Made by a program: the position numbers and the translations under genes. 64,000 nt of DNA from Oerskovia jenensis (lineage in GTDB: Bacteria; Actinomycetota; Actinomycetes; Actinomycetales; Cellulomonadaceae). Positions 27,637 through 36,860 of this stretch are shown here, piece after piece; position 1 is the stretch's first letter; every line of letters begins with the position of its first letter. Under the pieces are notes generated by a model. That model did no database searches and was not told the DNA's origin. It saw nothing but the letters and a program-made list of their open reading frames with translations. The stretch lies in contig NZ_JAFBBO010000001.1 in the NCBI RefSeq assembly GCF_016907235.1, positions 806,001 to 870,000 on the forward strand, read 5' to 3'.

Positions 27637-28769
27637 TCTTCCTCCTCAGCTGCCAGCTGCCCGCACGCACCATCGATGTCACTGCCGCGTGTGTCACGAA
27701 TAGTGGTCGGAATCCCGTGCCCGCGCAAGCGAGCCACGAACTCGTCCTCGACGTCGCGTTCGCTCGCCGTCCAGATCGAGCCCGGCGTCGGGTTCAGCGG
27801 GATGGGGTTCACGTGCACCCAGCCCGAGCCACGAGCCGTGAGCTTCTCGCCCAGCAGGTCCGCACGCCAGGCGTGGTCGTTCATGTCCTTGATGAGCGCG
27901 TACTCGATGCTCACGCGACGCCCCGTGACCTCGAAGTAGTTGCGCGCCGCGTCGAGCGTCTCGTCGACCGACCACCGGGTGTTGATCGGGACCAGCTCGC
28001 TGCGCAGGTCGTCGTCGGGGGCGTGGAGCGAGAGCGCGAGCGTGACCGGGATGCCCTCGGCCGAGAGCTTGTTCATGGCGGGGACGAGCCCCACGGTCGA
28101 GACCGTGATGTTGCGCGCCGACATGCCCAGGCCCTCGGGGGCGGGGGCGATGAGCTGGCGGATCGTGCCCATGACGGCCTTGTAGTTGGCCATGGGCTCG
28201 CCCATGCCCATGAAGACGAGGTTGTTCAGCCGGGCCGGGCCGCCGGGGATGTCACCGTCGGCGAGCGACTTCGCGGCCGAGCGCACCTGCTCGACGATCT
28301 CCGCGGTCGACAGGTTGCGCGTCAGGCCGAGCTGACCGGTCGCGCAGAAGGGGCACGCCATGCCGCACCCGGCCTGGCTCGAGACGCACAGCGTCGACCG
28401 GTTCGGGTAGCGCATCAGGACCGACTCGACCTTGGCCGCGTCGAAGAGCTTCCAGAGCGTCTTGACGGTCGTCCCGCCGTCGGCCTGCATGACGCGCGCC
28501 GGGGTGAGCAGCGGCGGCATGAGGTTCTCCACGAGCAGGTTCCGCGTCGCCTGGGGGAGGTCGGTCATGTCCTCGGCGTCGTTCGTGAAGTGCGCGTAGT
28601 AGTGCGTCGCGAGCTGCTTGGCACGGAAGGGCTTCTCCCCCAGCTCGACGACCGCGGCCGTGCGCTCCTCCGGGGAGAGGTCGGCGAAGTGGCGCGGGGG
28701 CTTCCCACGACGAGGTGCCGACATGACGAGCGGCAGCGGCTTCGATTCGACGGACGGGCGAACAGACAT
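27633..28769 (-). CDS. rlmN: Dual-specificity 23S rRNA/tRNA adenine-C2 methyltransferase
   Basis: 378 residues. Radical-SAM enzyme that methylates A2503 of 23S rRNA and A37 of some tRNAs. The CxxxCxxC cluster is Cys135, 139, 142 (CGMACPFC). The methyl-accepting cysteine is Cys369 in DIDGACGQL; a GEPMANY motif binds SAM. ATG 28769 ([10 protein letters not shown]) is taken, although an in-frame upstream extension exists and the Shine-Dalgarno is weak. The stop overlaps the DivIVA-domain gene. Confidence 0.95.
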   Translation of the reverse strand: MSVRPSVESKPLPLVMSAPRRGKPPRHFADLSPEERTAAVVELGEKPFRAKQLATHYYAHFTNDAEDMTDLPQATRNLLVENLMPPLLTPARVMQADGGTTVKTLWKLFDAAKVESVLMRYPNRSTLCVSSQAGCGMACPFCATGQLGLTRNLSTAEIVEQVRSAAKSLADGDIPGGPARLNNLVFMGMGEPMANYKAVMGTIRQLIAPAPEGLGMSARNITVSTVGLVPAMNKLSAEGIPVTLALSLHAPDDDLRSELVPINTRWSVDETLDAARNYFEVTGRRVSIEYALIKDMNDHAWRADLLGEKLTARGSGWVHVNPIPLNPTPGSIWTASERDVEDEFVARLRGHGIPTTIRDTRGSDIDGACGQLAAEEEE

Positions 28770-28925
28770 GAGAAGGATCCAGAGGTTGGAGCGGGTGGAG
28801 CAGGTCAGCGCACCGCGCCGGGTCGACGCGTCAGGTGCGCTCGTGCGAGCGTGCCGGTGCGTTCTCACGCGGTCCGGCACGCGCGCGTGCGCCCGCGCCC
28901 TGCCCCGGCCCTCGCGGGCCGCGCC

Positions 28926-29771
28926 TCAGAGCGAGACGGAGAGCAGCAGGTACACGAACGGAGCGGTCAGGAGCATGGAGTCCAGGCGGTCGAGGACGCC
29001 GCCGTGCCCCGGGAGGAGGGACCCCATGTCCTTCAATTCTAGGTCGCGCTTGATCATCGACTCGGCAAGGTCCCCCACGGTCGCCGTGAGCGGCACCATG
29101 ATGCCGAGCGCGACACCGATCACGGGGCTCGCACCGAGCCCGTAGACCGCGCCCACGACACCGATGGCCGTCGCCAGGACGAACGAGCCCGCCAGCCCCT
29201 CCCAGCTCTTCTTGGGACTGATCGAGGGAGCCAGCGGATGACGCCCGAACAGGACCCCGGCGACGTACCCGCCGACGTCGTTGGAGACCGCCAGCAGGAT
29301 GAACAGCAGGACCTGGATCCGACCGTTGTCCGGGTTCGCGAGCATCATCATGACGAACCCCGCCATGAACGGCAGGTAGGCCGTCGCGAACGTCCCCGCC
29401 GCCGCGTCGCGCACCGCGGCCGTGCCCGAGCCGTCGATGACCCGCCAGACCACGACGCCCGCCACGGTCAGCACGAACGAGACCATGAGGGCCTCGGGGC
29501 CCGAGTAGTACGACGAGATCAGGATTCCCGCGGCCCCCACCAGGAGCGGCAGGAGCGGGAGGTGGATGTCGCGGCGCAGGAACGCCTGCTTCAGCTCCCA
29601 CAGCGCAGCCCCCACCGCGGCGGTCGCCAGCAGCACGAACGGCTCCGGGCGGAAGGCCAGCGAGGCCCCCACCAGGACGAGGAGCCCGACCCCGACGGAG
29701 ATCGCCTTGGGCAGGTCGCGTCCGGCCTTCGGCGTGCGCCGGGGCCGGGACGCGACCGCATCACTTGTCAT
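28926..29771 (-). CDS. cdsA: Phosphatidate cytidylyltransferase
   Basis: 281 residues. Makes CDP-diacylglycerol, the precursor of phosphatidylglycerol, cardiolipin and phosphatidylinositol, in the membrane. About seven or eight hydrophobic segments; the C-terminal CdsA signature is present as SPKKSWEGLAGSF and GDLAESMIKRDLELKDMGSL followed by HGGVLDRLDSML. The frr gene ends 21 bp upstream, so frr-cdsA are probably one operon. Confidence 0.95.
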   Translation of the reverse strand: MTSDAVASRPRRTPKAGRDLPKAISVGVGLLVLVGASLAFRPEPFVLLATAAVGAALWELKQAFLRRDIHLPLLPLLVGAAGILISSYYSGPEALMVSFVLTVAGVVVWRVIDGSGTAAVRDAAAGTFATAYLPFMAGFVMMMLANPDNGRIQVLLFILLAVSNDVGGYVAGVLFGRHPLAPSISPKKSWEGLAGSFVLATAIGVVGAVYGLGASPVIGVALGIMVPLTATVGDLAESMIKRDLELKDMGSLLPGHGGVLDRLDSMLLTAPFVYLLLSVSL

Positions 29772-29792
29772 CGGTGCGTTCGGACTTCTGCA

Positions 29793-30350
29793 TCAGACCT
29801 CGAGGAGCTCGCTCTCCTTGCCGGCGAGGAGCGCGTCGATCGTGTCGACGTGGCTCTTCGTGAGTGCCTCGAGCTCCTTCTCGGCGCGCGTGCCCTCGTC
29901 CTCGCCCGCCTCGCCGTCCTTGACGATGCGGTCGAGCTGCTCCTTGGCACGACGGCGCACGTTGCGCACCGAGACGCGCGCGTCCTCGGCCTTGCCCTTG
30001 GCGAGCTTCACGTAGTCACGGCGACGCTCCTCCGTGAGCACGGGGAGCACGACACGGATGATGTTGCCGTCGTTGCTGGGGTTCACCCCGAGGTCCGAGT
30101 CCCGGATGGCCTTCTCGATCGCGCTGAGCGCGGTCTTGTCGAAGGGCGAGATCACGATCGTGCGGGCCTCGGGCGTGTTGAACGAGGCGAGCTGCTGGAG
30201 CGGCGTCTGAGCGCCGTAGTACTCGACCGTGATCTTGTTGAACATCGCGCCGCTCGCACGTCCCGTGCGAATGTTCGCGAAGTCCTCCTTGGCGACCTCG
30301 ATCGCCTTGTCCATCTTCTCTTCGGCCTCGAGGAGGGTCTCGTCGATCAC
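29793..30350 (-). CDS. frr: Ribosome recycling factor
   Basis: 185 residues, exactly the usual length. Splits post-termination ribosomes with EF-G. Conserved segments [46 protein letters not shown] and the long coiled-coil arm ([24 protein letters not shown]) are present. The GTG at 30350 is chosen because AGGAG lies about six bases upstream. Placed between pyrH and cdsA as in most bacteria. Confidence 0.97.
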   Translation of the reverse strand: MIDETLLEAEEKMDKAIEVAKEDFANIRTGRASGAMFNKITVEYYGAQTPLQQLASFNTPEARTIVISPFDKTALSAIEKAIRDSDLGVNPSNDGNIIRVVLPVLTEERRRDYVKLAKGKAEDARVSVRNVRRRAKEQLDRIVKDGEAGEDEGTRAEKELEALTKSHVDTIDALLAGKESELLEV

Positions 30351-30452
30351 CAGTGCTCCTTCGTCGTGCGTAGCTGGGCTAGCCGTCCTGCGCCGCACGG
30401 GGCGGCGCACCCGGGGTCGCGGCGCGGTCCGGGTCGTTCGTCGGTCGTCCGG

Positions 30453-31199
30453 TCAGTTCGTCGTGACCAGTGTCCCGATATTGTCCCCCAGCAGCGCGCG
30501 GGTCACGTTGCCCGGCTCGCTCATCCCGAAGACCCGCATCGTCACGTCGTTGTCGCGGCACAGGCTCAGAGCCGTGGCGTCCATGACGGCCAGGTCCTTG
30601 ACGAGCGCGTCGGTGTACGTCAGGTGGTCGAGCTTGACGGCGTCAGGGTTCGTGCGCGGGTCCGCGGTGTAGACACCGTCGACACCGTTCTTGCCCATGA
30701 GGACCTCCTGGCAGTGCGTCTCCAGGGCGCGCTGGGCGGAGACGGTGTCGGTCGAGAAGTACGGCATGCCCGCTCCCGCGCCGAAGATCACGACGCGACC
30801 CTTCTCCAGGTGGCGGATCGCGCGCAGCGGGATGTACGGCTCGGCGACCTGCCCCATGGTGATGGCGGTCTGCACGCGCGTGTCGACGCCGGCCTGCTCG
30901 AGGAAGTCCTGGAGGGCGAGGCAGTTCATGACCGTGCCCAGCATGCCCATGTAGTCGGCGCGGGCGCGGTCGAGACCCCGCTGCGAGAGCTCGGCACCAC
31001 GGAAGAAGTTCCCGCCCCCGACGACGATGGCGACCTGCACACCCTGGCGGACGGCGTCGGCGATCTCACCGGCCACACGCTGCACGACGTCCGGCGCGAG
31101 GCCGATCTGTCCGCCTCCGAAGGTCTCCCCGGAGAGCTTGAGCAGCACCCGTCGTGCGGGGGTCTTGGTCTCGATCTTGTCGCCCATGTGCCGAGCCAC
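30453..31199 (-). CDS. pyrH: UMP kinase
   Basis: 248 residues. Hexameric bacterial UMP kinase of the amino-acid kinase fold, making UDP. The N-terminal [24 protein letters not shown] phosphate loop, and [20 protein letters not shown] region are conserved. GTG 31199 has AAGGA nearby; an in-frame ATG at 31187 (MGDKIETK) is an equally possible start. Separated from tsf by two tandem hairpins, so expression may be set by read-through. Confidence 0.96.
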   Translation of the reverse strand: MARHMGDKIETKTPARRVLLKLSGETFGGGQIGLAPDVVQRVAGEIADAVRQGVQVAIVVGGGNFFRGAELSQRGLDRARADYMGMLGTVMNCLALQDFLEQAGVDTRVQTAITMGQVAEPYIPLRAIRHLEKGRVVIFGAGAGMPYFSTDTVSAQRALETHCQEVLMGKNGVDGVYTADPRTNPDAVKLDHLTYTDALVKDLAVMDATALSLCRDNDVTMRVFGMSEPGNVTRALLGDNIGTLVTTN

Positions 31200-31284
31200 C
31201 TGTCCTTCGTCGTTCCGATCTCCCAGGGTCTGCCCCAGGACGTACCGGGGGCGGTCCTGCTCGTCGTCCCCGGGTGCTGCGTGT

Positions 31285-31349
31285 GCACCGGGACCCGCCG
31301 GGTCCCGGTGCGCGGTGGCCCGGTCCGCGCGAGCGCGGACCGGGCCACC
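31285..31349 (-). terminator. Tandem hairpins after tsf
   Basis: First after the tsf stop is a 17-bp perfect stem, 31314-31330 with 31333-31349. Next is a 12-bp stem GCACCGGGACCC/GGGTCCCGGTGC at 31285-31296 and 31300-31311. Together they form a double terminator before pyrH. Confidence 0.8.
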
Positions 31350-31360
31350 GGAGGAGTGCG

Positions 31361-32200
31361 TCAGGCGCCGACGCGGTAGCGCACGAACTCGGTGACCGTG
31401 CCACCGACCTCGGCGAGAACCTGGCCGACGGTCTTCTTCGGGTCCTTCGCGAGCGGCTGGTCGAGCAGCACGACGTCCTTGAAGAAGCCGTTCAGGCGGC
31501 CCTCGATGATCTTCGGCAGCGCGGCCTCGGGCTTGCCCTCGTTGCGCGAGGTCTCCTCGGCGATGCGGCGCTCGCTCGCGACGACGTCCGCGGGGACGTC
31601 GTCACGCGTCAGGTACGTCGGGGACATCGCGGCGATGTGCTGCGCGATCTCCTTGGCGACGGCCTCGCCCGCGACGTCCGTCGCGACGACGACGCCGATC
31701 GACGGCGGCAGGTCCTTGGCGGTGCGGTGCAGGTACGCGGTGACGCGCTCGCCGGCGATGCGCGTGGTGCGACGCAGCACGATCTTCTCGCCGAGCGACG
31801 CGGCGGTGTTGTCGATGACGAGCTGGACGGACTCACCGTCGGCGTCCGCGGCGAGCGCAGCGTCGACGTCAGCGGCACCCGAGGCGGCGACGGCCGTCAG
31901 GACGCGGGCCGCGAGGTTCAGGAAGTTCTCGTTCTTCGCGACGAAGTCCGTCTCGGAGTTGAGCTCGATGAGCGTGGCGACCTGGCCACCCTCGGTCTCG
32001 GAGACGTCGACGGCCACGAGGCCCTCGGAGGTCGAACGGCCCTCGCGCTTGGCGACGCCCTTCAGCCCCTTGACGCGGATGATCTCGAGCGCCTTCTCGG
32101 AGTTGCCGTCGGCCTCGTCGAGCGCCTTCTTGACGTCGAGCATGCCGGCGCCGGTGCGCTCGCGCAGCGCCTTGATGTCGGCTGCGGTGTAGTTCGCCAT
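31361..32200 (-). CDS. tsf: Elongation factor Ts
   Basis: 279 residues. Nucleotide exchange factor for EF-Tu. The N-terminal UBA-like domain ([21 protein letters not shown]) and the core motif [15 protein letters not shown], with the TDFV loop that contacts EF-Tu, are intact. Downstream of rpsB with a hairpin in the 105-bp gap, the usual arrangement that lets tsf be made at lower level than S2. Confidence 0.97.
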   Translation of the reverse strand: MANYTAADIKALRERTGAGMLDVKKALDEADGNSEKALEIIRVKGLKGVAKREGRSTSEGLVAVDVSETEGGQVATLIELNSETDFVAKNENFLNLAARVLTAVAASGAADVDAALAADADGESVQLVIDNTAASLGEKIVLRRTTRIAGERVTAYLHRTAKDLPPSIGVVVATDVAGEAVAKEIAQHIAAMSPTYLTRDDVPADVVASERRIAEETSRNEGKPEAALPKIIEGRLNGFFKDVVLLDQPLAKDPKKTVGQVLAEVGGTVTEFVRYRVGA

Positions 32201-32267
32201 GGTGGTGTCCTTACCTGTCTGGGGTCCCGGGACTCCCCGGGGAGAACGTGGAGCGGGCGGTGCGGCG

Positions 32268-32299
32268 GGTGCGCGCCCCTCCGAGGAGGGGCGCGCACC
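32268..32299 (-). terminator. rpsB-tsf intergenic hairpin (attenuator/terminator)
   Basis: Arms 32268-32281 and 32286-32299 pair over 14 bases with loop CGAG. It starts seven bases after the rpsB stop and has no U-run, which fits partial termination between rpsB and tsf. Confidence 0.65.
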
Positions 32300-32305
32300 A
32301 CGTCG

Positions 32306-33298
32306 TCACTTGGACTCGTCGGCCTCTTCGGCGGCGACCTCGGTCTCGGCGGCGGCCTCGACGGCTGCCTCTGCCTCGACCTCGGCCTCGACGGCAACCT
32401 CGGCAGCGGCCTCGGCGACGGCCTCGGCCTCGACAGCCGTCTCGGCTGCGGCCTCGGCGACGACCTCGGCAGCAGCCGCGGTCTCCACGGCGGCCTCGGC
32501 CTCGACGGTGGCCTCGGCCTCAGCGCCGGCGAGGAGCTCGCGCTCCCACTCGGCGAGGGGCTCTGCCTCGGCGGCAGAGCCGGCCTCGGCACCCGTGCGG
32601 TTGCCCGAGTGGCGCTGGAGCAGGCCCTCGGCGGCGGCGTCGGCGATCACGCGGGTCAGCAGCGTGACGGCGCGGATCGCGTCGTCGTTGCCCGGGATCT
32701 TGTAGTCGACGACGTCGGGGTCGCAGTTGGTGTCCAGGATCGCGACGATCGGGATGCGCAGCTTGCGCGCCTCGTCGACGGCCAGGTGCTCCTTGTTGGT
32801 GTCGACGATCCACACGGCGGAGGGGACCTTCGCCATGTCGCGGATGCCGCCCAGGGTGCGGGTCAGCTTGTCCTTCTCGCGACGGAGGACGAGCAGCTCC
32901 TTCTTGGTGAGCCCGGAGCCTGCGACGTCGTCGAAGTCGATCTCCTCGAGCTCCTTCATGCGCTGCAGACGCTTGTGCACCGTGGTGAAGTTGGTGAGCA
33001 TGCCACCGAGCCAGCGGTGGTTCACGTAGGGCATGCCGACGCGAGCGGCCTGCTCGGCGACGGGCTCCTGCGCCTGCTTCTTGGTGCCGACGAAGAGGAT
33101 CGTGCCACCGTGGGCGACGGTCTCCTTGACGAACTCGTACGCGCGGTCGATGTACGACAGCGACTGCTGCAGGTCGACGATGTAGATGCCGTTGCGCTCC
33201 GTGAAGATGAAGCGCTTCATCTTCGGGTTCCAGCGGCGGGTCTGGTGTCCGAAGTGGACTCCGCTGTCGAGGAGCTGGCGCATGGTCACGACGGCCAT
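32306..33298 (-). CDS. rpsB: 30S ribosomal protein S2 with long Ala/Glu/Val tail
   Basis: 330 residues. The conserved S2 body spans about residues 1-255 ([58 protein letters not shown]). It is followed by about 72 residues made almost only of Ala, Glu, Val and Thr (from about 259 to ADESK at the end), with near-repeats such as VEAEA and AEAAAE. Such tails exist in some actinobacteria but vary in length. ATG 33298 has GGAAG upstream. Translation with tsf follows. Confidence 0.96.
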   Translation of the reverse strand: MAVVTMRQLLDSGVHFGHQTRRWNPKMKRFIFTERNGIYIVDLQQSLSYIDRAYEFVKETVAHGGTILFVGTKKQAQEPVAEQAARVGMPYVNHRWLGGMLTNFTTVHKRLQRMKELEEIDFDDVAGSGLTKKELLVLRREKDKLTRTLGGIRDMAKVPSAVWIVDTNKEHLAVDEARKLRIPIVAILDTNCDPDVVDYKIPGNDDAIRAVTLLTRVIADAAAEGLLQRHSGNRTGAEAGSAAEAEPLAEWERELLAGAEAEATVEAEAAVETAAAAEVVAEAAAETAVEAEAVAEAAAEVAVEAEVEAEAAVEAAAETEVAAEEADESK

Positions 33299-33897
33299 GG
33301 CACTTCCTTTCAGGCGTGACGCGGGATCCTCCCGCTGCTCACGCTCATTCGTCCGGCCGGTCGCAGTGCGTCCGGCCGGAGCATTCCGGTTGTCGGTGCC
33401 GGCCGGGATTGGCCCTGCACCCCTGGCGCCACACCACCGTCCGACGCCGAGCCCTGGCGAACGAGGGTCCGGACCGTTGTCGGGATGGCCCCTGACGGCG
33501 GCCAGCGAAGGCCGGGAGTCGGGGACGTGACGCGCGAAGTCGACGGCGCGCAGCGGGGGGTTCCGGGTGTCCTGCGGGTGACCTGTGGGGTGACCGTCGG
33601 GGGTGCCGTGAGCCCGTCCGAGTGAACGTGCCGATCGCGGCGTTAAGTCTACCTGATCGCGGGCCGCAGCCGGACCCGTGCACAGGCCGGGCGCGCGGGG
33701 CCTCGTCCACAGCGCGGGTCGGCGGCGCTCCGTACGGTCCCGCGGTACGCGACGCTGCTGCGGTGCCTTCCTCCGCACGGCCCACCGGGCCGCTCCACGA
33801 CCTCGCCCCACCGGCCCGACGCCGTCGCTCACGTCCGGCTCCCGGCCCCCCGTCCGAGGGGCTCGACCTGGCGGCAGGCCGGCGCCGCCTGTCGCGC
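33299..33897. promoter_or_regulatory. rpsB upstream region; no supported gene
   Basis: About 600 bp between the divergent rpsB and M23 genes. On the minus strand a TAGACT hexamer at 33646-33651 could be the rpsB -10, giving a leader of about 340 bases; the -35 is poor. The repeated GTCCGGCCGG (near 33353 and 33370) can form a hairpin in that leader. The plus-strand frame is open from 33622, but its first 90 codons are low-complexity, basic and Pro-rich, and overlap the putative rpsB promoter. Confidence 0.35.
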
Positions 33898-34479
33898 GTG
33901 ACAGCGAGCGACCGGTTGCCCGTGGGCCCGCTCCCGGTCGTGCCCGTGCTCACGCTGGCGGTCCTCGTCGCGTCCCTCCTGCCCGTCCTGCCCGCCCGAG
34001 GGTCCGAGGGCCCGGACCCCACGACCACGGGCTGGACGCCCCCGGTCGCCGGCGACCCCGTGGTGCTCCGTGGGTTCCTGCCCCCCGACCAGGACTGGCT
34101 CGCCGGACACCGCGGGGTCGACCTCGCGGCGCCTCCCGGATCCGCCGTGGTCGCTCCCGAGGCCGGGGTCGTGACGTTCGTCGGGACGGTCGTGGACCGC
34201 GGGGTCGTGGTGGTCCTGCACGACGGGGGCCTGCGCAGCTCGCTCGAGCCGATCGACGGGACGGTCCCGACGGGCACGAGGGTCGGGCGTGGACAGGTCG
34301 TGGGGACGGTCCAGGTCGACGACGGGGCCGGCGGTCCCGGAGGTCCCGGTCCTGCGGGGGCCGGACACTGTCGGCCCGCGTCGTGCCTGCACTGGGGTGT
34401 GCGCCGCGGGGACACGTACGTCGACCCCCTCGCGCTGCTCGGGCCGCGCGAACCGATCGTGCTGCTCCCGCTGCGCTGA
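33898..34479 (+). CDS. Secreted LytM/M23-like protein with degenerate active site
   Basis: 193 residues from GTG 33898; a longer frame back to GTG 33622 is possible. A signal-type hydrophobic segment ([20 protein letters not shown]) precedes an M23/LytM domain. The first zinc motif HRGVD is intact. The later HxH motif, however, reads CLHWG (Cys for the first His), and the usual YxHL segment is replaced by SLEPI. Enzymatic activity is therefore doubtful. Similar proteins stand beside rpsB in many actinobacteria, as Rv2891 does in Mycobacterium. A regulatory role on another peptidoglycan hydrolase, as for degenerate LytM factors, is inference. Confidence 0.8.
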   Translation: MTASDRLPVGPLPVVPVLTLAVLVASLLPVLPARGSEGPDPTTTGWTPPVAGDPVVLRGFLPPDQDWLAGHRGVDLAAPPGSAVVAPEAGVVTFVGTVVDRGVVVVLHDGGLRSSLEPIDGTVPTGTRVGRGQVVGTVQVDDGAGGPGGPGPAGAGHCRPASCLHWGVRRGDTYVDPLALLGPREPIVLLPLR

Positions 34480-34599
34480 GCGCCGTCCCGCTGCCCGGCG
34501 CCCGCCCGGCGTCGACGGCGCACGAGGGACGCGGCAGGCTGCCCGCCGTGGTCCTGACGGGCCGCGAGCGCCGCCCGCGATCCCCCAGCCTCACGCACC

Positions 34600-35619
34600 T
34601 CACGCCCGCGGGAACGCCTGCTCGAACGAGGTCCTCAGCCGGTCGGCACTGACGTGGGTGTACCGCTGCGTCGTGGAGAGCGTGGCGTGGCCGAGCACCT
34701 CCTGGACGCTGCGCAGGTCGGAGCCGCCCTGGAGCAGGTGGGTCGCGGCGCTGTGGCGCAGGTCGTGCGGTGCGATGTCGTCGACCCCAGCGAGCGCCGC
34801 GAGCCGGTGCACGGTCTCCCGTGCCTGCCGCTGTCCCCACCGGTGTCCACGGTCCCCGAGGAGGAGCGCGGGACCCGAGTCCGCGACGACCAGGGCGGGG
34901 CGCCCCACGTCGAGCCAGCGGCGCAGCGCGCGGCCGGCGGGGACCCCGAACGGCACGACCCGCTCCTTGGCGCCCTTGCCGAGCACGCGCAGCGTCCGCT
35001 CCCCCAGGTCGACGTCGTCGACGTCGGTGCCCACGAGCTCGGCCACGCGCAGCCCGGAGGCGTAGAGCACCTCGACCGCGACCCACTCGCGCAGGCGGGC
35101 GGGGTCGCCGTCGGCGGCGGCGGCGCGCGCTGTCTCCATGAGGTGGGTGGCGGCATCGACGGCGAGGACGGTCGGCAGGTGACGGGCGATCTTGGGGCTC
35201 GCGAGCCGCAGGGCCGGGTCGTGCGCCGTGCGCCCGGTGCTCGTCGTCCAGGCGAAGAAGGCCCGAGCGGCCGCGCCGCGCCGCGCCATCGTGGTGCGGG
35301 CGAGGTCCCGCGCACCGAGGTCGGCGAGCCAGTCGCGCAGGACGGCGATGTCGACGTCCTCGAGGCTGCGGACCCCTGTCTCGACGGCACGGGACAGCAG
35401 CGACCGGACGTCGCCCGTGTAGGCACGCACCGTGTGGGCCGACAGGCCACGCTGGACGTCGAGGTACAGCTCGAACTCGGCGACGGCCGAGGCGAGCGCG
35501 GGCGGGAAGGGCGCCTCCTCCCGTGTCGAACCGGCCGGCTCGGGCTCGGCGCGGGTGTTCGCGGCGCTCGTCCTGGCCTCTGCGCGTGCGCCGGTGCCGT
35601 CCCGCTCGGTGTCGCTCAT
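34600..35619 (-). CDS. xerC: Tyrosine recombinase XerC
   Basis: 339 residues. Chromosome-dimer resolution recombinase acting at dif. N-terminal SAM-like DNA-binding domain (about 40-130), then the catalytic domain with all pocket residues: Arg191, Lys215, His285, Arg288, His311 and nucleophile Tyr320 (LGHATLSTTQRYTHV). The N-terminal 35 residues are a variable, charged extension longer than in E. coli XerC. It lies next to dprA, the usual chromosomal site for xerC in actinobacteria, which argues against an integrase from a mobile element. Convergent with the M23 gene across 120 bp with nothing recognisable. Confidence 0.93.
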   Translation of the reverse strand: MSDTERDGTGARAEARTSAANTRAEPEPAGSTREEAPFPPALASAVAEFELYLDVQRGLSAHTVRAYTGDVRSLLSRAVETGVRSLEDVDIAVLRDWLADLGARDLARTTMARRGAAARAFFAWTTSTGRTAHDPALRLASPKIARHLPTVLAVDAATHLMETARAAAADGDPARLREWVAVEVLYASGLRVAELVGTDVDDVDLGERTLRVLGKGAKERVVPFGVPAGRALRRWLDVGRPALVVADSGPALLLGDRGHRWGQRQARETVHRLAALAGVDDIAPHDLRHSAATHLLQGGSDLRSVQEVLGHATLSTTQRYTHVSADRLRTSFEQAFPRA

Positions 35620-35636
35620 CGCCCCAGTCTCGCCGA

Positions 35637-36860
35637 TCACCGCCTCCGCGCCGCGGAGCCCACGCCTTGCGACGACCCTCCTGCCCGCCGCCATCTCCCT
35701 CCGGACTGCTCGGCGAGACCCGCGAGCTCGAGGTGGCCGAGGCCACCCAGCGTCTCCTCGAGGCCCAGTCCGGCCACGCGCGCGACCGAGTCCACCGCTG
35801 CGTACGCGCGCAACGGCAGGGCGTCCCACACGCTCGTGCCCAGGGGGTCGAGGTCGTCCTGAGGTGCGGGGCGCCCGGGTCGCGGCGCGTGCGCGTCCGC
35901 CCCGACGTGCCCGGCCAGCTCCGCGACCTCGTCCGCGTCGGTCACGCAGACGGCCTTCGCGTCCCGCAGGAGCTGGTGGCACCCGCCGGACGCCATCGAG
36001 GTCACGGGCCCGGGCACCGCCCCGACGGGGCGCAGCAGCGCGGTCGCGTGGGTCGCGGTGCTCAGCGCACCGGACCGCCACGCCGCCTCGACGACGACCG
36101 TCGCCCGGGAGAAGGCTGCGATGAGACGGTTGCGTTGCAGGAAGCGGACCCTGCTCGGGACGGAGCCCGGTGGTACCTCCCCGACGAGGCTCCCGTCGTC
36201 CAGGACGGCCTGCAGGAGGTCGGTGTTGCCCGCCGGATAGAGGCGGTCGACGCCCCCCGCGAGGAACGCGACGGTCCGGCCTCGAGCGGCGATCGCTCCT
36301 CGGTGCGCGGCGGCGTCGATCCCGTAGGCCCCACCCGAGACGACCGTGAACTGCCGGTCCACCAGGCCCGACGCGAGGTCTGCCGCGACGTGCCGACCGT
36401 AGTCGGTGCACGCGCGGGCGCCCACGAGCGCGACCGAGCGGCGCGAGAGGCCCGCGAGGTCGGTCTCGCCCCGCACCCACAACGCGAGCGGCGCCGCAGC
36501 TCCGAGCTCGTCGACCGCCGTCGGCCATCGCGGGTCGCCGGGTATCAGGAGCGCGCCGCCCAGCCGGTCGAGCACGCGGAGCTCGCGCGCGGGGTCGAGC
36601 GTCGCGAGCCGACCGCGCCACCGTTCCACGGCGCGCAGCACGTGGTCGACCGACGGGCGGTCCTGGCGCTGCGCGAGCACCTCCGGCACGAGCGGGCTCT
36701 TTCCCGCCGCCGCCTCGTGGAGCCACGCCAGGGCGTCCCCCGCCCCCAGGTGCGCGACGAGCGCGCCGGCCACCCGGTCCCCCGGCTCGGCGATCCGGCT
36801 CCACGCCGCGCGAGCCAGCAGCGGGTCGCCGAGGTCGAACCCCGGCCCGTGCTCAGCCAT
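35637..36860 (-). CDS. dprA: DNA-processing protein DprA
   Basis: 407 residues. Rossmann-like DprA/Smf domain that loads RecA on incoming single-stranded DNA. Core motifs SVALVGARACTDYGRHVAADLA, SGGAYGIDAAAHRGAI, FLAGGVDRLYPAGN and RNRLIAAFSRATVVVEAAWRSG are intact. A winged-helix-like C-terminal domain follows (about 330-407). ATG 36860 overlaps the end of the comM-like gene by eight bases, so they are coupled. Natural competence is not implied, since the gene is almost universal. Confidence 0.95.
   Translation of the reverse strand: MAEHGPGFDLGDPLLARAAWSRIAEPGDRVAGALVAHLGAGDALAWLHEAAAGKSPLVPEVLAQRQDRPSVDHVLRAVERWRGRLATLDPARELRVLDRLGGALLIPGDPRWPTAVDELGAAAPLALWVRGETDLAGLSRRSVALVGARACTDYGRHVAADLASGLVDRQFTVVSGGAYGIDAAAHRGAIAARGRTVAFLAGGVDRLYPAGNTDLLQAVLDDGSLVGEVPPGSVPSRVRFLQRNRLIAAFSRATVVVEAAWRSGALSTATHATALLRPVGAVPGPVTSMASGGCHQLLRDAKAVCVTDADEVAELAGHVGADAHAPRPGRPAPQDDLDPLGTSVWDALPLRAYAAVDSVARVAGLGLEETLGGLGHLELAGLAEQSGGRWRRAGGSSQGVGSAARRR

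Noticed and set aside
32199-32705. Ser/Ala-rich repetitive plus-strand frame
   Set aside because: Antisense to the repetitive 3' end of rpsB.
34600-35619. Tyrosine recombinase as a sign of an integrated element
   Set aside because: It has XerC features and lies in the conserved yraN-comM-dprA-xerC order; no att-like repeats or phage genes are nearby.
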